From NCBI RefSeq assembly GCF_900177485.1, contig NZ_LT840186.1:248001-312000 (forward strand): a stretch of 64,000 bases of DNA, given 5' to 3'. Shown one piece after another: positions 44,315 through 53,232 of the stretch. This DNA comes from Candidatus Pelagibacter sp. HIMB1321 (GTDB lineage Bacteria > Pseudomonadota > Alphaproteobacteria > Pelagibacterales > Pelagibacteraceae). The notes beneath the pieces were generated by a model. It was not told the origin of the DNA. It searched no databases and worked only from the letters and a program-made list of their open reading frames with translations. The position numbers and the translations under genes were made by a program. Each line of letters opens with the position of its first letter. Within the stretch, counting starts at the first letter, position 1.

Positions 44315-45267
44315 TGGCTGTACTATTAATAGCGGAACATAATAATAAAGAGCTAAGACCTTTTACTTTAAATGCTGTTACTGCCGCATCTCAAATTGAT
44401 GAAGATGTGCATGCTTTAATAATTGGTCATAACAGCGATGAGGCTACAAAAGCTCTAGCCGCTTTACCAGCTATTAAAAAAGTTATTAACGTGGATGCGC
44501 CACATTATGAAAACTTTACTGCAGAAAATTTTGCTCCGGTTGTGGTTAAAATTGCTGAAAATTATTCTCATGTTGTTTGTTCAGCTAATACTTTTGGTAA
44601 AAATTTAATGCCACGAATTGCTGCTTTGTTAGATACATCTCAAATTAGCGATATAACAAAAGTGATTTCAACAGATACATTTGTGAGACCTATTTATGCA
44701 GGTAATGCTTTTGCCACAGTTAAAAGTAAAGATTCAAAAAAATGTGTAACAATAAGACCTACTTCATTTGATCCATGTGAAAGTTCTGGTGGCTCTGCAC
44801 CAATTGAAAAAGCTGATGGTTTAGATCAATTTGTTCAAACTAAATTTATTAAAAGAGAAGAAATAAAATCTGATAGACCAGAACTTGGCACAGCAAGAAT
44901 AGTAGTTTCAGGTGGAAGAGGTATGCAAAGTGGTGATAACTTTAAATTAATTACTGAAGTAGCAGATAAATTAGGTGCAGCAATAGGTGCATCTAGAGCT
45001 GCAGTTGATGCAGGGTATATTAGTAACGATCATCAGGTTGGACAAACAGGCAAGGTAGTAGTTCCAGATTTGTACATTGCTGTTGGTATTTCAGGAGCTA
45101 TTCAACATTTAGCGGGCATGAAAGAAAGTAAAGTAATTGTAGCAATAAATAAAGATGGTGAAGCTCCCATTTTTAGTGTTGCTGATTATGGATTAGAAGC
45201 AGATTTATTTGAAGCCCTTCCTCAATTCCTAGCTGAATTGAACAAATTAAACACTATACAAAAATAA
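44314..45267 (+). CDS. etfA: Electron transfer flavoprotein alpha subunit
   Basis: ETF large subunit of 317 residues that binds FAD. Recognisable parts are RIVVSGGRGMQSGDNF (about 195-210), GAAIGASRAAVDAGY (about 220-234), QVGQTGKVVVPDLYIAVGISGAIQH (about 240-264) and VAINKDGEAPIF (about 273-284), the FAD-binding core. It accepts electrons together with EtfB and passes them to ETF-QO, encoded 22 bases downstream. Confidence 0.97.
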   Translation: MAVLLIAEHNNKELRPFTLNAVTAASQIDEDVHALIIGHNSDEATKALAALPAIKKVINVDAPHYENFTAENFAPVVVKIAENYSHVVCSANTFGKNLMPRIAALLDTSQISDITKVISTDTFVRPIYAGNAFATVKSKDSKKCVTIRPTSFDPCESSGGSAPIEKADGLDQFVQTKFIKREEIKSDRPELGTARIVVSGGRGMQSGDNFKLITEVADKLGAAIGASRAAVDAGYISNDHQVGQTGKVVVPDLYIAVGISGAIQHLAGMKESKVIVAINKDGEAPIFSVADYGLEADLFEALPQFLAELNKLNTIQK

Positions 45268-45289
45268 TACCGAAAGATAAAAACATCAT

Positions 45290-46909
45290 ATGACTAGAGA
45301 GTCGATGGAATATGACGTTGTAATTGTTGGAGGTGGACCTTCCGGTTTAGCAACTGCTATAAAGTTGAAACAATTAGACTCTAATTTAAATATTTGTTTA
45401 TTAGAGAAAGCATCAGAAATTGGTGCACACATTATAAGTGGTAATGTTTTTGAGACACGTGCATTAGATGAATTATTACCAAATTGGAAAGATTTAAATG
45501 CACCAATCAAAACAAAAGTTAGTAAAGAAAAATTTTTATTTTTAGGCAAAACAAAATCATTAAGTTGGCCTACATGGTTGTTACCATCAGTACAACAGAA
45601 TCACAAAAATTATATTATTAGTCTTGCAAATTTATGTAGATGGCTAGCCGAACAAGCTGAGGCTTTAGGAGTTGAAATTTTCCCAGGGTTTCCAGCTAGT
45701 GAAATTTTATATAATGAAGATGGATCAGTTAGAGGTGTAGCAACTCAAGATATGGGCATTGATAAAGAAGGAAATAAAAAAGATAGTTATGAACCTGGCA
45801 TTGATTTAATTGGAAAGGTAACAGTTTTTGCAGAAGGTTGTAGAGGTCATCTTGGAAAACAGTTAATTCAAAAATTTGAATTGAATAAAGGTAAAGATCC
45901 TCAACAATATGGAATCGGTTTTAAAGAGATTTGGGAAGTCGATGATAAAAATCACGAAGAAGGTCTTGTAATGCACACAGCAGGATGGCCTTTAGATAAT
46001 AATACTTATGGCGGAAGTTTCATGTATCATGCCGAAAATAAACAAGTATTTTTGGGTTATGTTATTGGTTTGGATTATAAAAATCCTCATTTATCACCAT
46101 TCGATGAGTTTCAAAGATTTAAAACACATCCAGCAATAAAAAAAATCATAGAAAGTGGCAAAAGAATATCTTATGGAGCTCGTGCTTTAATTGAAGGGGG
46201 TTTTCAAAGTTTACCTAAAATGTTTATGCCAGGAGCATTACTTGTGGGATGTGATGCAGGTACTTTAAATATGCCTAAAATTAAAGGCTCTCATACTGCT
46301 ATGAAAAGTGGAATAATAGCTGCAGAAACTATAATCGAACATTTTAAAGAAAATAAAAGCCTCTCTATTTTTGAGGAAAAATTTAAGAATAGCTGGCTTT
46401 ATGACGAGTTGTTTAGAGCAAGAAATGTTAAGCCGAGTTTTAGTTGGGGTTTAATTCTTGGAATAATTTTTACAGGAATAGATCAAATATTGTTTAAAGG
46501 TAAATTGCCATTCACATTAAAACATAAGCATGCAGATCATGAAACTTTAAAGTTAGCAAACGAGATGCCAAAGATAGAGTATCCAAAACCAGATAATGTA
46601 ATTACATTTGATAAAACGAGCTCTGTTTATCTAACTGGTACCAATCATGCTGACAATCAACCAGTTCATCTTAAATTGAAAGATCCTGAACTACCAATTA
46701 GATATACATTAGAAAAGTTTGATGAACCTGCGCAAAGATATTGTCCTGCAGGAGTTTACGAAGTGCAAAATGAAAATGGTAATAATAAGTTTGTTATAAA
46801 CTCTCAAAATTGTATTCATTGCAAAACTTGTGATATTAAAGAACCATCACAAAATATAACTTGGGTTACACCTGAAGGCGGAGGTGGTCCAAAATATGGT
46901 AATATGTGA
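45290..46909 (+). CDS. Electron transfer flavoprotein-ubiquinone oxidoreductase
   Basis: Membrane-associated FAD and [4Fe-4S] protein (539 residues) that oxidises ETF and reduces ubiquinone. The FAD-binding GGGPSG is near residues 13-18. The cluster ligands are Cys485, Cys508, Cys511 and Cys514 near the C-terminus, with the terminal WVTPEGGGGPKYGNM. Starts at 45290 or 45305 are both possible; the latter loses only five residues. It completes an amine-to-quinone electron route with DMGDH and EtfAB. Confidence 0.95.
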   Translation: MTRESMEYDVVIVGGGPSGLATAIKLKQLDSNLNICLLEKASEIGAHIISGNVFETRALDELLPNWKDLNAPIKTKVSKEKFLFLGKTKSLSWPTWLLPSVQQNHKNYIISLANLCRWLAEQAEALGVEIFPGFPASEILYNEDGSVRGVATQDMGIDKEGNKKDSYEPGIDLIGKVTVFAEGCRGHLGKQLIQKFELNKGKDPQQYGIGFKEIWEVDDKNHEEGLVMHTAGWPLDNNTYGGSFMYHAENKQVFLGYVIGLDYKNPHLSPFDEFQRFKTHPAIKKIIESGKRISYGARALIEGGFQSLPKMFMPGALLVGCDAGTLNMPKIKGSHTAMKSGIIAAETIIEHFKENKSLSIFEEKFKNSWLYDELFRARNVKPSFSWGLILGIIFTGIDQILFKGKLPFTLKHKHADHETLKLANEMPKIEYPKPDNVITFDKTSSVYLTGTNHADNQPVHLKLKDPELPIRYTLEKFDEPAQRYCPAGVYEVQNENGNNKFVINSQNCIHCKTCDIKEPSQNITWVTPEGGGGPKYGNM

Positions 46910-47077
46910 TTAATTAGATAAAAATTTTATTAAAATAATAATCACGCCTATTATAACTGACCATATAAAAAGATTGTTAAAAAATATTTTTTTATTTTTA
47001 TTCGCATAAATAAATCCTGGTAGAACCAAAATAAGAATTAAAATTAAATATATTACAGATAAAATTTCATCACTCAT
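46910..47077 (-). CDS. 55-residue two-helix membrane protein
   Basis: A minus-strand frame starting at ATG 47077 and stopping at 46910, directly abutting the ETF-QO stop. It encodes two hydrophobic helices (about 5-24, LSVIYLILILILVLPGFI, and 38-53) separated by a Lys/Asn-rich loop. It fills what would otherwise be a 178-base gap. No family is recognised. The start of DUF2237 lies upstream on the same strand, with 10 bases between them. Confidence 0.62.
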   Translation of the reverse strand: MSDEILSVIYLILILILVLPGFIYANKNKKIFFNNLFIWSVIIGVIIILIKFLSN

Positions 47078-47087
47078 TTAGATGAAT

Positions 47088-47462
47088 TCAAGAAAGATCA
47101 ATTGCAAATTTTTTTAAAACTTCAATAGGTAAAATTTTTAAAGTATTTTGATGAGTACTTTTTAAATAAATAGGGCATCCTTTACCTGCCTCTACAGCTT
47201 TTGCATACCAACTTGCACACACACACCAGCCATCTCCATCTTTCAATCCAGGAAAACCAAATTCAGGATGAGGTGTAATTAAATCATTACCTGCTTCTTT
47301 ACACCATTCTAAGAATTCATCTGTAACTTTTGCACAAACAGTATGAACACCATGATCATTTTCATCTGTATTACAACATCCATCTCGATACCAACCTGTT
47401 AATGGATAAAGTGAGCATTGCTCTAGGTCTTGGCCTAGAACATTTTTATGTTTGTCACTCAT
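47088..47462 (-). CDS. DUF2237 family protein
   Basis: A 124-residue cysteine-rich protein of the DUF2237 family: MSDKHKNVLGQDLEQCS-like start, PLTGWYRDGCCNTDENDHGVHTVCA (about 20-44), SDDG-type GDGWCVCASWYAKAVEAG (about 76-93) and CPIYLKSTH near the end. No function is established. Its many cysteines suggest metal or redox roles. It follows hisI with a one-base gap. Confidence 0.9.
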   Translation of the reverse strand: MSDKHKNVLGQDLEQCSLYPLTGWYRDGCCNTDENDHGVHTVCAKVTDEFLEWCKEAGNDLITPHPEFGFPGLKDGDGWCVCASWYAKAVEAGKGCPIYLKSTHQNTLKILPIEVLKKFAIDLS

Positions 47463-47930
47463 TTAAATTTTTGTTGGATTGGGTTGTCCCTTGTAAACTT
47501 CCTCAGGATCAAATTTCTTTTCTGTTTCTAAAAACTTCATTTCAATTTTTCTTCCATTATCAATTGGACCCAATGGAACCGATCTATAAAAGCATGATCT
47601 GTATCCAACATGACAACTAGCTCCATCACCAATATCAACTGTCAGCCAAATTGAATCTTGATCATCATCAATTCTTATTTCCGTAACCTTTTGAGTAAAT
47701 CCACTTGTTTTTCCTTTGTGCCAAATAGCTTTTCTTGATCTACTAAAATAATGAGCTTCTTTTGTTTCAATTGTTTTTTTTAAAGCTTCAACATTCATAT
47801 AACCATGCATTAAAATATCTTTCGTTTTAGAACACATTGTAATTACAGGAATAAGTCCATCATTATCAAATTTTGGAGAAAGTAGATTTCCTTCTTCTAT
47901 TTCAACGACATTTTCTCTTTTTTTGAACAT
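47463..47930 (-). CDS. hisI: Phosphoribosyl-AMP cyclohydrolase
   Basis: Third step of histidine synthesis, hydrolysing the N1-C6 bond of phosphoribosyl-AMP. The 155-residue protein has the family motifs MHGYMNVEALKKTIET (about 40-55), HYFSRSRKAIWHKGKTSG (about 59-76) and DVGDGASCHVGYRSCF (zinc ligands, about 103-118). The usual C-terminal HisE domain is absent. The gene stands away from other his genes, as is common in SAR11. Confidence 0.94.
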   Translation of the reverse strand: MFKKRENVVEIEEGNLLSPKFDNDGLIPVITMCSKTKDILMHGYMNVEALKKTIETKEAHYFSRSRKAIWHKGKTSGFTQKVTEIRIDDDQDSIWLTVDIGDGASCHVGYRSCFYRSVPLGPIDNGRKIEMKFLETEKKFDPEEVYKGQPNPTKI

Positions 47931-48007
47931 ATTATGTGATTATGTAGCATATATAGAGATATATTAAATATTTTAAAAATAAGATTTTATAGGTATAAAA
48001 ACTTGCG

Positions 48008-48610
48008 ATGAAATTAGTTAAAGAAACAGACAGTCAGCAAATTAAAAAAGTTTCAGATCAAGAAGCTGAGGAGGCTTTTAGAACAATCTTAACTTGGATG
48101 GGTGAAGATCCTGCAAGAGAAGGGTTATTAGAAACCCCTAAAAGAGTGACTAAAGCATTTAAAGAATATTTTGCTGGATACGCTGAAGATGCAAATAAAA
48201 TTTTAGAAAAAACATTTGGTGATGTTGAAGGATATGATGATATGGTTGTTGAAAAAAATATTTCAGTAACAAGTCATTGCGAACATCATATGGCACCAAT
48301 TGTTGGTACGGCACATGTTGCGTATATCCCTAAACAAAGAGTTGTTGGTTTAAGCAAATTAGCAAGAGTGGTTGAAGTTTTTTCAAAACGATTACAAACA
48401 CAAGAAAGATTAACAATGCAAATTGCACAATCATTAATGACTGCTTTAGATGCAAAAGGTGTGGCAGTTACTATTGATGCAGCACATCAATGTATGACGA
48501 TGAGAGGAATTAAAAAAGAACACGCTACCACAGTTACAAATTACTTTTTAGGTCAGTTTAAAGAAGATCTTTCCATTCAAAATAGATATTTAAGATTTAT
48601 CAGTAAATAA
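48008..48610 (+). CDS. folE: GTP cyclohydrolase I
   Basis: First enzyme of folate synthesis, converting GTP to dihydroneopterin triphosphate. The 200-residue protein has zinc ligands Cys91, His94 (HCEHHMAP) and Cys162 (HQCMTMRG), and ETPKRVTKAF at about 42-51. It lies next to acuI and close to genes for folate-linked methyl transfer, which suits a cell that relies heavily on folate carriers. It is divergent from hisI by 77 bases. Confidence 0.97.
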   Translation: MKLVKETDSQQIKKVSDQEAEEAFRTILTWMGEDPAREGLLETPKRVTKAFKEYFAGYAEDANKILEKTFGDVEGYDDMVVEKNISVTSHCEHHMAPIVGTAHVAYIPKQRVVGLSKLARVVEVFSKRLQTQERLTMQIAQSLMTALDAKGVAVTIDAAHQCMTMRGIKKEHATTVTNYFLGQFKEDLSIQNRYLRFISK

Positions 48611-48611
48611 A

Positions 48612-49613
48612 GTGTCTACTCAATTTAAAGCATTAATCATCGATCAAGAAGGTGAGGGTTTAAAACGAGAAATTAAATCTATTGATCAATCTTATTTAAA
48701 ACATGGGGATGTTTTAGTTAAGGTAAATTATTCATGTTTAAATTATAAAGATGCACTTATTTTAAATAATGGAGCAAGATTAGTAAAAGAATATCCACAT
48801 ATTCCAGGAATAGATTTTTCAGGAACTGTTGTAGAGAGTGGAAGTGATAAATTTAAAAAAGATGATGAAGTTATTCTCACAGGATGGAGAGTAGGTGAAA
48901 TTTATTATGGTGGTTATTCTCAATTTGCAAAAGTAAATTCAGAATTTTTAGTCAAAAAACCAAAAGATTTAACAGCCAAACAGGCAATGATTATGGGTAC
49001 AGCTGGGTTAACAGCTCTGCTATGTGCTTTTGCAATAAAAGCAAGAGAAGAACTTTTACTAGGAGAAAAAGTTAAAGATGTGCTTGTAACAGGTGCTTCA
49101 GGTGGTGTTGGTAGTATTGCAGTTATGATCCTAGCAAAGTTTGGTTATGATGTTACAGCAGTTACAGGAAAAAAAAGTAATGAAGAATATTTAAAATCGA
49201 TTGGCGCAAAAACTATTATAAATAAAGACGATTTAGACAAAGATCCTCGACCATTAGATAAAGGTTTATGGGATGGGGTAGTGGATACTGTTGGTGGAAA
49301 AATTTTAGCTAATGCTCTAGCTCAAACAAGAGATAACGGTATTGTTGCTGCATGTGGAAATGCAGCAGATATTAAACTTAATACAACTGTAATGCCTTTT
49401 ATAATTCGTGGAGTTAAACTTTGGGGAGTAAATTCTGTAACTGCTTCTATTAAAAGAAGAGAATTTGTTTGGAATGAAGTTGCAAAAGTTATTAATTTTG
49501 AACTTTTAAAACAATCAATCAAAACTATTGGTTTAGAAGAATTAATTGGAATTTACTCAAAGATGTTAAAAGGAGAAACGTCTGGCAGATATATTGTAGA
49601 TGTTAATAAATAA
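48612..49613 (+). CDS. acuI: Acrylyl-CoA reductase-type quinone oxidoreductase (AcuI/YhdH)
   Basis: Medium-chain dehydrogenase/reductase of 333 residues, with the YhdH/AcuI features CLNYKDALILNNGARLVKEYP (about 36-56), PGIDFSGTVVES (about 59-70), GTAGLTALLCAFA (about 128-140) and the NADPH-binding VTGASGGVGSIAV (about 157-169). AcuI reduces acryloyl-CoA to propionyl-CoA and is linked to DMSP breakdown. GTG at 48612 is the start, one base after the folE stop. Its last base is shared with the LysR start. Confidence 0.88.
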   Translation: MSTQFKALIIDQEGEGLKREIKSIDQSYLKHGDVLVKVNYSCLNYKDALILNNGARLVKEYPHIPGIDFSGTVVESGSDKFKKDDEVILTGWRVGEIYYGGYSQFAKVNSEFLVKKPKDLTAKQAMIMGTAGLTALLCAFAIKAREELLLGEKVKDVLVTGASGGVGSIAVMILAKFGYDVTAVTGKKSNEEYLKSIGAKTIINKDDLDKDPRPLDKGLWDGVVDTVGGKILANALAQTRDNGIVAACGNAADIKLNTTVMPFIIRGVKLWGVNSVTASIKRREFVWNEVAKVINFELLKQSIKTIGLEELIGIYSKMLKGETSGRYIVDVNK

Positions 49614-50500
49614 TGGATTGGGACAAATTAAAAATTTTTCATGCTGTAGCTGAAGCAGGAAGTTTTACTAATGCAACAATAAATTTAAATTTAAGTCAAT
49701 CAGCTATTAGTAGACAAATTCAATCTTTAGAACAAGACCTTAAAGTTCAGTTGTTTGAACGTCATGCTAGAGGTTTAACTTTAACCGAAAATGGAGAATA
49801 TGTTTTTAAAACTGCTCATGAAGTTATTAGTAAACTTAAAGAGGTCGAAACATCATTAGGTGACCAAAAAAACAAACCAACAGGAAAATTAACAATAACA
49901 ACAGTCAGAAGTTTTGGTACACACTGGTTAACTCCAAGAATTGAAGAGTTTATGAGACTTAATCCTGAAATAGAAATTGAATTAGTATTTGATGATAAAG
50001 AATTAGATCTTAGTACAAGACAAGCAGATATTGGTATTTTCATGAGAAGACCAAAACAATTAAATTATATTCAGAAAAAACTAGTTGATATTAAATACTA
50101 TATATATGGATCAAATAGATATTTAGAAAAATATGGAATGCCAAAAACAATTACCGACCTTAACAAACATAAATTTATTTCATTTGGAAAAGGTGCACCC
50201 TCACCAGTTTATAACCCTGATTGGGCATTAAAACTTGGAATGCATGATGGAAAAAAAAGAAAATCAATTATGAAAGTAAATAGTGTTATGGGATTATTGT
50301 TAGCAGTAGAGTCTGGCGTTGGATTAGCGGCATTACCAGAATATCTTGTTACTAATTCAAATAATGTGATTAAAGTTTTGCCTAAATCAGAAGGACCAAT
50401 AACTGAAGCACATTTTGTGTATCCTCAGTCATTAAAAAATACAGCTAGAGTTCAGGCTTTTAGAAATTTCCTTTTTAGTAAGATAGGTGATTGGAAATAA
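49613..50500 (+). CDS. LysR-family transcriptional regulator
   Basis: A 295-residue LysR-type regulator. The helix-turn-helix lies in residues 1-60 (MDWDKLKIFHAVAEAGSF, then SQSAISRQIQSLEQDLKVQLFERHARG at about 30-56). The effector-binding domain starts at about 90 (TGKLTITTVRSFGTHWL). Its ATG overlaps the acuI stop by one base, so the two are co-translated. It may control acuI or a linked acrylate/DMSP function, which is inference from position. Confidence 0.9.
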   Translation: MDWDKLKIFHAVAEAGSFTNATINLNLSQSAISRQIQSLEQDLKVQLFERHARGLTLTENGEYVFKTAHEVISKLKEVETSLGDQKNKPTGKLTITTVRSFGTHWLTPRIEEFMRLNPEIEIELVFDDKELDLSTRQADIGIFMRRPKQLNYIQKKLVDIKYYIYGSNRYLEKYGMPKTITDLNKHKFISFGKGAPSPVYNPDWALKLGMHDGKKRKSIMKVNSVMGLLLAVESGVGLAALPEYLVTNSNNVIKVLPKSEGPITEAHFVYPQSLKNTARVQAFRNFLFSKIGDWK

Positions 50501-50511
50501 TCCCATTTTTC

Positions 50512-50517
50512 TTGACA
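50512..50517 (+). promoter_or_regulatory. Putative -35 hexamer (TTGACA) before the iron ABC operon
   Basis: A perfect TTGACA precedes the Fur-like palindrome by 17 bases. Possible -10 sequences (GATAAT at 50539-50544 and nearby) overlap the palindrome, so repressor binding would block polymerase. Spacing to GATAAT is 21 bases, longer than ideal, so the exact -10 is uncertain. Confidence 0.4.
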
Positions 50518-50534
50518 AATACTTGCTAAAATGC

Positions 50535-50549
50535 GAATGATAATCATTC
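50535..50549 (+). promoter_or_regulatory. Fur-box-like operator
   Basis: GAATGAT-A-ATCATTC is a perfect 7-1-7 inverted repeat, closely resembling the Fur consensus built of GATAAT units (GATAAT-C-ATT also reads here). It lies 45 bases before the iron-binding protein start, just downstream of a TTGACA. Repression by Fur (or the alphaproteobacterial Fur/Irr family) when iron is plentiful is expected. Confidence 0.8.
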
Positions 50550-50593
50550 TCAATTAGAGAATTATCAAACCAACCAACAATATAAATAAGTAA

Positions 50594-51610
50594 ATGAAAT
50601 TTATTTTAGTAAGTTTTTTTGTATTAAATTTACTATCAACTTTTTTAAAAGCTAATGAGGTTAATGTATTTAGCTCAAGACATTACTCATCAGATATTCA
50701 GTTATATGAAAAATTTACTTCAATCAGTGGCATTAAAGTAAATATTGTTTCTGGAAAAGATGCTGCACTCCAAAAAAGAATTATAGAAGAAGGGTCAGAC
50801 TCAAAAGCAGATATTTATATTACTGCTGATGCTGGAAGATTAGGTTTATTTGATAAAAAGGGCATGTTCCAAAATTCTATTTCACCAAAAATTAAATCAA
50901 TAGTTCCAGAAAGTTTAAGAAGTGAAAATTGGACAGGGATAGCAAAAAGAGCAAGGATTATTTTTTATTCAAAAGATAGAATAAACAAAGAAGATATCAA
51001 AAATTTAAGTTATGAAGATTTATCTGATCCTAAATGGAAAAATAAAATAACAATTCGTCAATCAAATAATATCTATAACCAATCCTGGATCGCATCAATC
51101 ATAAGTAATAATGGTAAAGAAAATACAGAAACATGGATAAAAAAATTTAAAGGAAATTTTGCAAGAGATCCAAAAGGAAATGATCGTGCTCAAATATTAG
51201 CTGTTGCTGCTGGAGAGGCTGATCTAGCAATTGCTAATACTTATTATTACGCACTTATGTTGTCTGGCCAAAAAGGATTTGAACAACAGGAAGCAGCAAA
51301 AAAAGTTTTACCACTCTTTCCTAATCAATCAAATAGAGGAACCCATATGAATATTAGTGGAGGTGGTATTTTAAAAAATGCTCCAAATCCTAAAAATGCA
51401 ATAAAACTTTTAGAATTTCTTTTAACAGAAGAAGCTCAATTGCATATAGTCAAAAACACGTTTGAATATCCCATAAATGAAAATGTTGATCCTAGTGATT
51501 TAATTAAAAGTATGGGAACATTTAAACAAGATCTTTCAACACCAGTTGAAGATTATGCTAAATTTCAGAGTATTGCACTTGAGCTCATGCTTAGAAGTGG
51601 TTGGAAATAA
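50594..51610 (+). CDS. Iron(III) ABC transporter substrate-binding protein (FbpA/FutA type)
   Basis: Periplasmic ferric-iron-binding protein of 338 residues. A signal peptide (MKFILVSFFVLNLLSTFLKA) precedes NEVNVFSSRHYSSDIQLYEKF. The C-terminal lobe has the twin-tyrosine-containing segment NTYYYALM (about 215-222), a feature of FbpA-like iron ligands. It is the first gene of an operon with a fused permease and an ATPase and carries the Fur-box promoter upstream. Confidence 0.93.
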   Translation: MKFILVSFFVLNLLSTFLKANEVNVFSSRHYSSDIQLYEKFTSISGIKVNIVSGKDAALQKRIIEEGSDSKADIYITADAGRLGLFDKKGMFQNSISPKIKSIVPESLRSENWTGIAKRARIIFYSKDRINKEDIKNLSYEDLSDPKWKNKITIRQSNNIYNQSWIASIISNNGKENTETWIKKFKGNFARDPKGNDRAQILAVAAGEADLAIANTYYYALMLSGQKGFEQQEAAKKVLPLFPNQSNRGTHMNISGGGILKNAPNPKNAIKLLEFLLTEEAQLHIVKNTFEYPINENVDPSDLIKSMGTFKQDLSTPVEDYAKFQSIALELMLRSGWK

Positions 51611-53232
51611 ATTTTACTTATATGATGAATAGATTAAACATTTGGTTTCTAAGTTCATTAACAATCTCGATAGTTGTTGCTATTCCTATTGTAATTATTT
51701 TTAGCAGTTTTTTTGAATTAACAAGTGAGTACAGTTTAATTTTAAAAGAAACATTTTTATTAGACTATATCGTAAATTCCCTGGTTTTATTAATTGGAGT
51801 AATAATTATTACTTCAATAATAGGAATTGGATGTGCATATTTAGTATCTTTTTATGATTTTCCAGGTTCTAAATTTTTTAAATGGGGATTGATATTATCA
51901 TTTGCAGTACCAGCCTATATTTATTCATATTCACTTACTGCTTTTTTTGAAAATTATGGAACTGCATATTCGATATTGAAATCTTTATATGGTGATGGTG
52001 ATTACAATAAATATATTCCAAAATTAGATGGAATGGTGGGTGCGACTATTGCAATTTCATTTTCAATTTTTGGTTATGTTTATGTTTTAACCAGGGCATC
52101 ATTTCATTATCAATCACAAAATCTCATTGATCTTGGTAAAAACTTAGGTTTTGCAAAGAAAAAAACATTCATGAAAATCATCCTGCCAGCTGCAAGACCT
52201 TCAATAATAGCAGGACTATCTCTTGTTGCTATGGAAACACTATCTGATTTTGGTTCAGTATCTTTTTTTGGAGTTTCAACGTTAACTACAGGAATTTATA
52301 ATGCTTGGATAACTTATGATGATTTAACATTAGCAAACCAATTATCATTTTATCTATTAATTTTTATATTTATTCTTTTTACATTAGAAAATATTTCAAG
52401 ACAAAAAGCTCAATATCATTCTCCCTCAAAAAGTGGAATTCAGTCTAAAACAAAAATATTACTTAAGGGTCATAAAGCTATACTTGCTTTCGGAGTATGT
52501 TTTTTAGTTTTTTTTATAAGTTTTTTATTTCCCGTTTCTCAGATGGCCTACTGGACTTATTTATTTCCAAATCACTTAGTAGATCTAAAGTTAATTGAAT
52601 TATTGACTAATACTTTATTACTAGTTTTTTTGTCCTGCTTATTATTAATTTTTTTAAGTTTCATTTCTAACTATGGAAATAGAATAACTAAAAGTAAGCT
52701 TCTTCAATATCTCACAACATTTTCTATATCAGGATATGCAATGCCAGGAATTATTTTAGCAGTTGCTTATATTTCATTCATATCATTTTTAGATAACAAT
52801 TTATTTTTAAATTTAAAAATAAAATCATTTTTCATAGGTTCTGTTTTTGGATTAGTGTTAGTTTATTTTGTGAGATTTTATTCATTAGCTAATAATGGAT
52901 TAAAATCTGGTTATTTAAAGATTAATTATTCAATTGATGAAAGTGCTTATTTGCTTGGTTATTCTAAAATTAAAACTTTTACTAATATTCATTTACCTTT
53001 TTTAAAAAATTCTATTTTTTTAGTTATAATTTTACTTTCAATAGAAATAGTTAAAGAATTACCAATTACTTTAATTATGAGACCTTTTAATTTTGACACA
53101 TTTGCAACAACTGCTTATGTGTTTGCATCTCAGGATCTACTTGAAGCAGCAGCTGCACCTGCATTATTTTTAATCTTAATATCAAGTATTTTTATATTAT
53201 TAACCTCAAGATATATATTAAAAGAAAAATAA
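51601..53232 (+). CDS. Iron(III) ABC transporter permease
   Basis: A 543-residue double-length permease (FbpB type, two six-helix halves) for ferric iron. Each half has an EAA-type loop: NLGFAKKKTFMKIILPAARPSIIAG (about 180-204) and YLLGYSKIKTFTNIHLPFLKNSI (about 450-472). The usual SBP-permease-ATPase order supports the call. Its start overlaps the SBP gene by 10 bases and its stop overlaps the ATPase start by one. Confidence 0.93.
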   Translation: MEINFTYMMNRLNIWFLSSLTISIVVAIPIVIIFSSFFELTSEYSLILKETFLLDYIVNSLVLLIGVIIITSIIGIGCAYLVSFYDFPGSKFFKWGLILSFAVPAYIYSYSLTAFFENYGTAYSILKSLYGDGDYNKYIPKLDGMVGATIAISFSIFGYVYVLTRASFHYQSQNLIDLGKNLGFAKKKTFMKIILPAARPSIIAGLSLVAMETLSDFGSVSFFGVSTLTTGIYNAWITYDDLTLANQLSFYLLIFIFILFTLENISRQKAQYHSPSKSGIQSKTKILLKGHKAILAFGVCFLVFFISFLFPVSQMAYWTYLFPNHLVDLKLIELLTNTLLLVFLSCLLLIFLSFISNYGNRITKSKLLQYLTTFSISGYAMPGIILAVAYISFISFLDNNLFLNLKIKSFFIGSVFGLVLVYFVRFYSLANNGLKSGYLKINYSIDESAYLLGYSKIKTFTNIHLPFLKNSIFLVIILLSIEIVKELPITLIMRPFNFDTFATTAYVFASQDLLEAAAAPALFLILISSIFILLTSRYILKEK

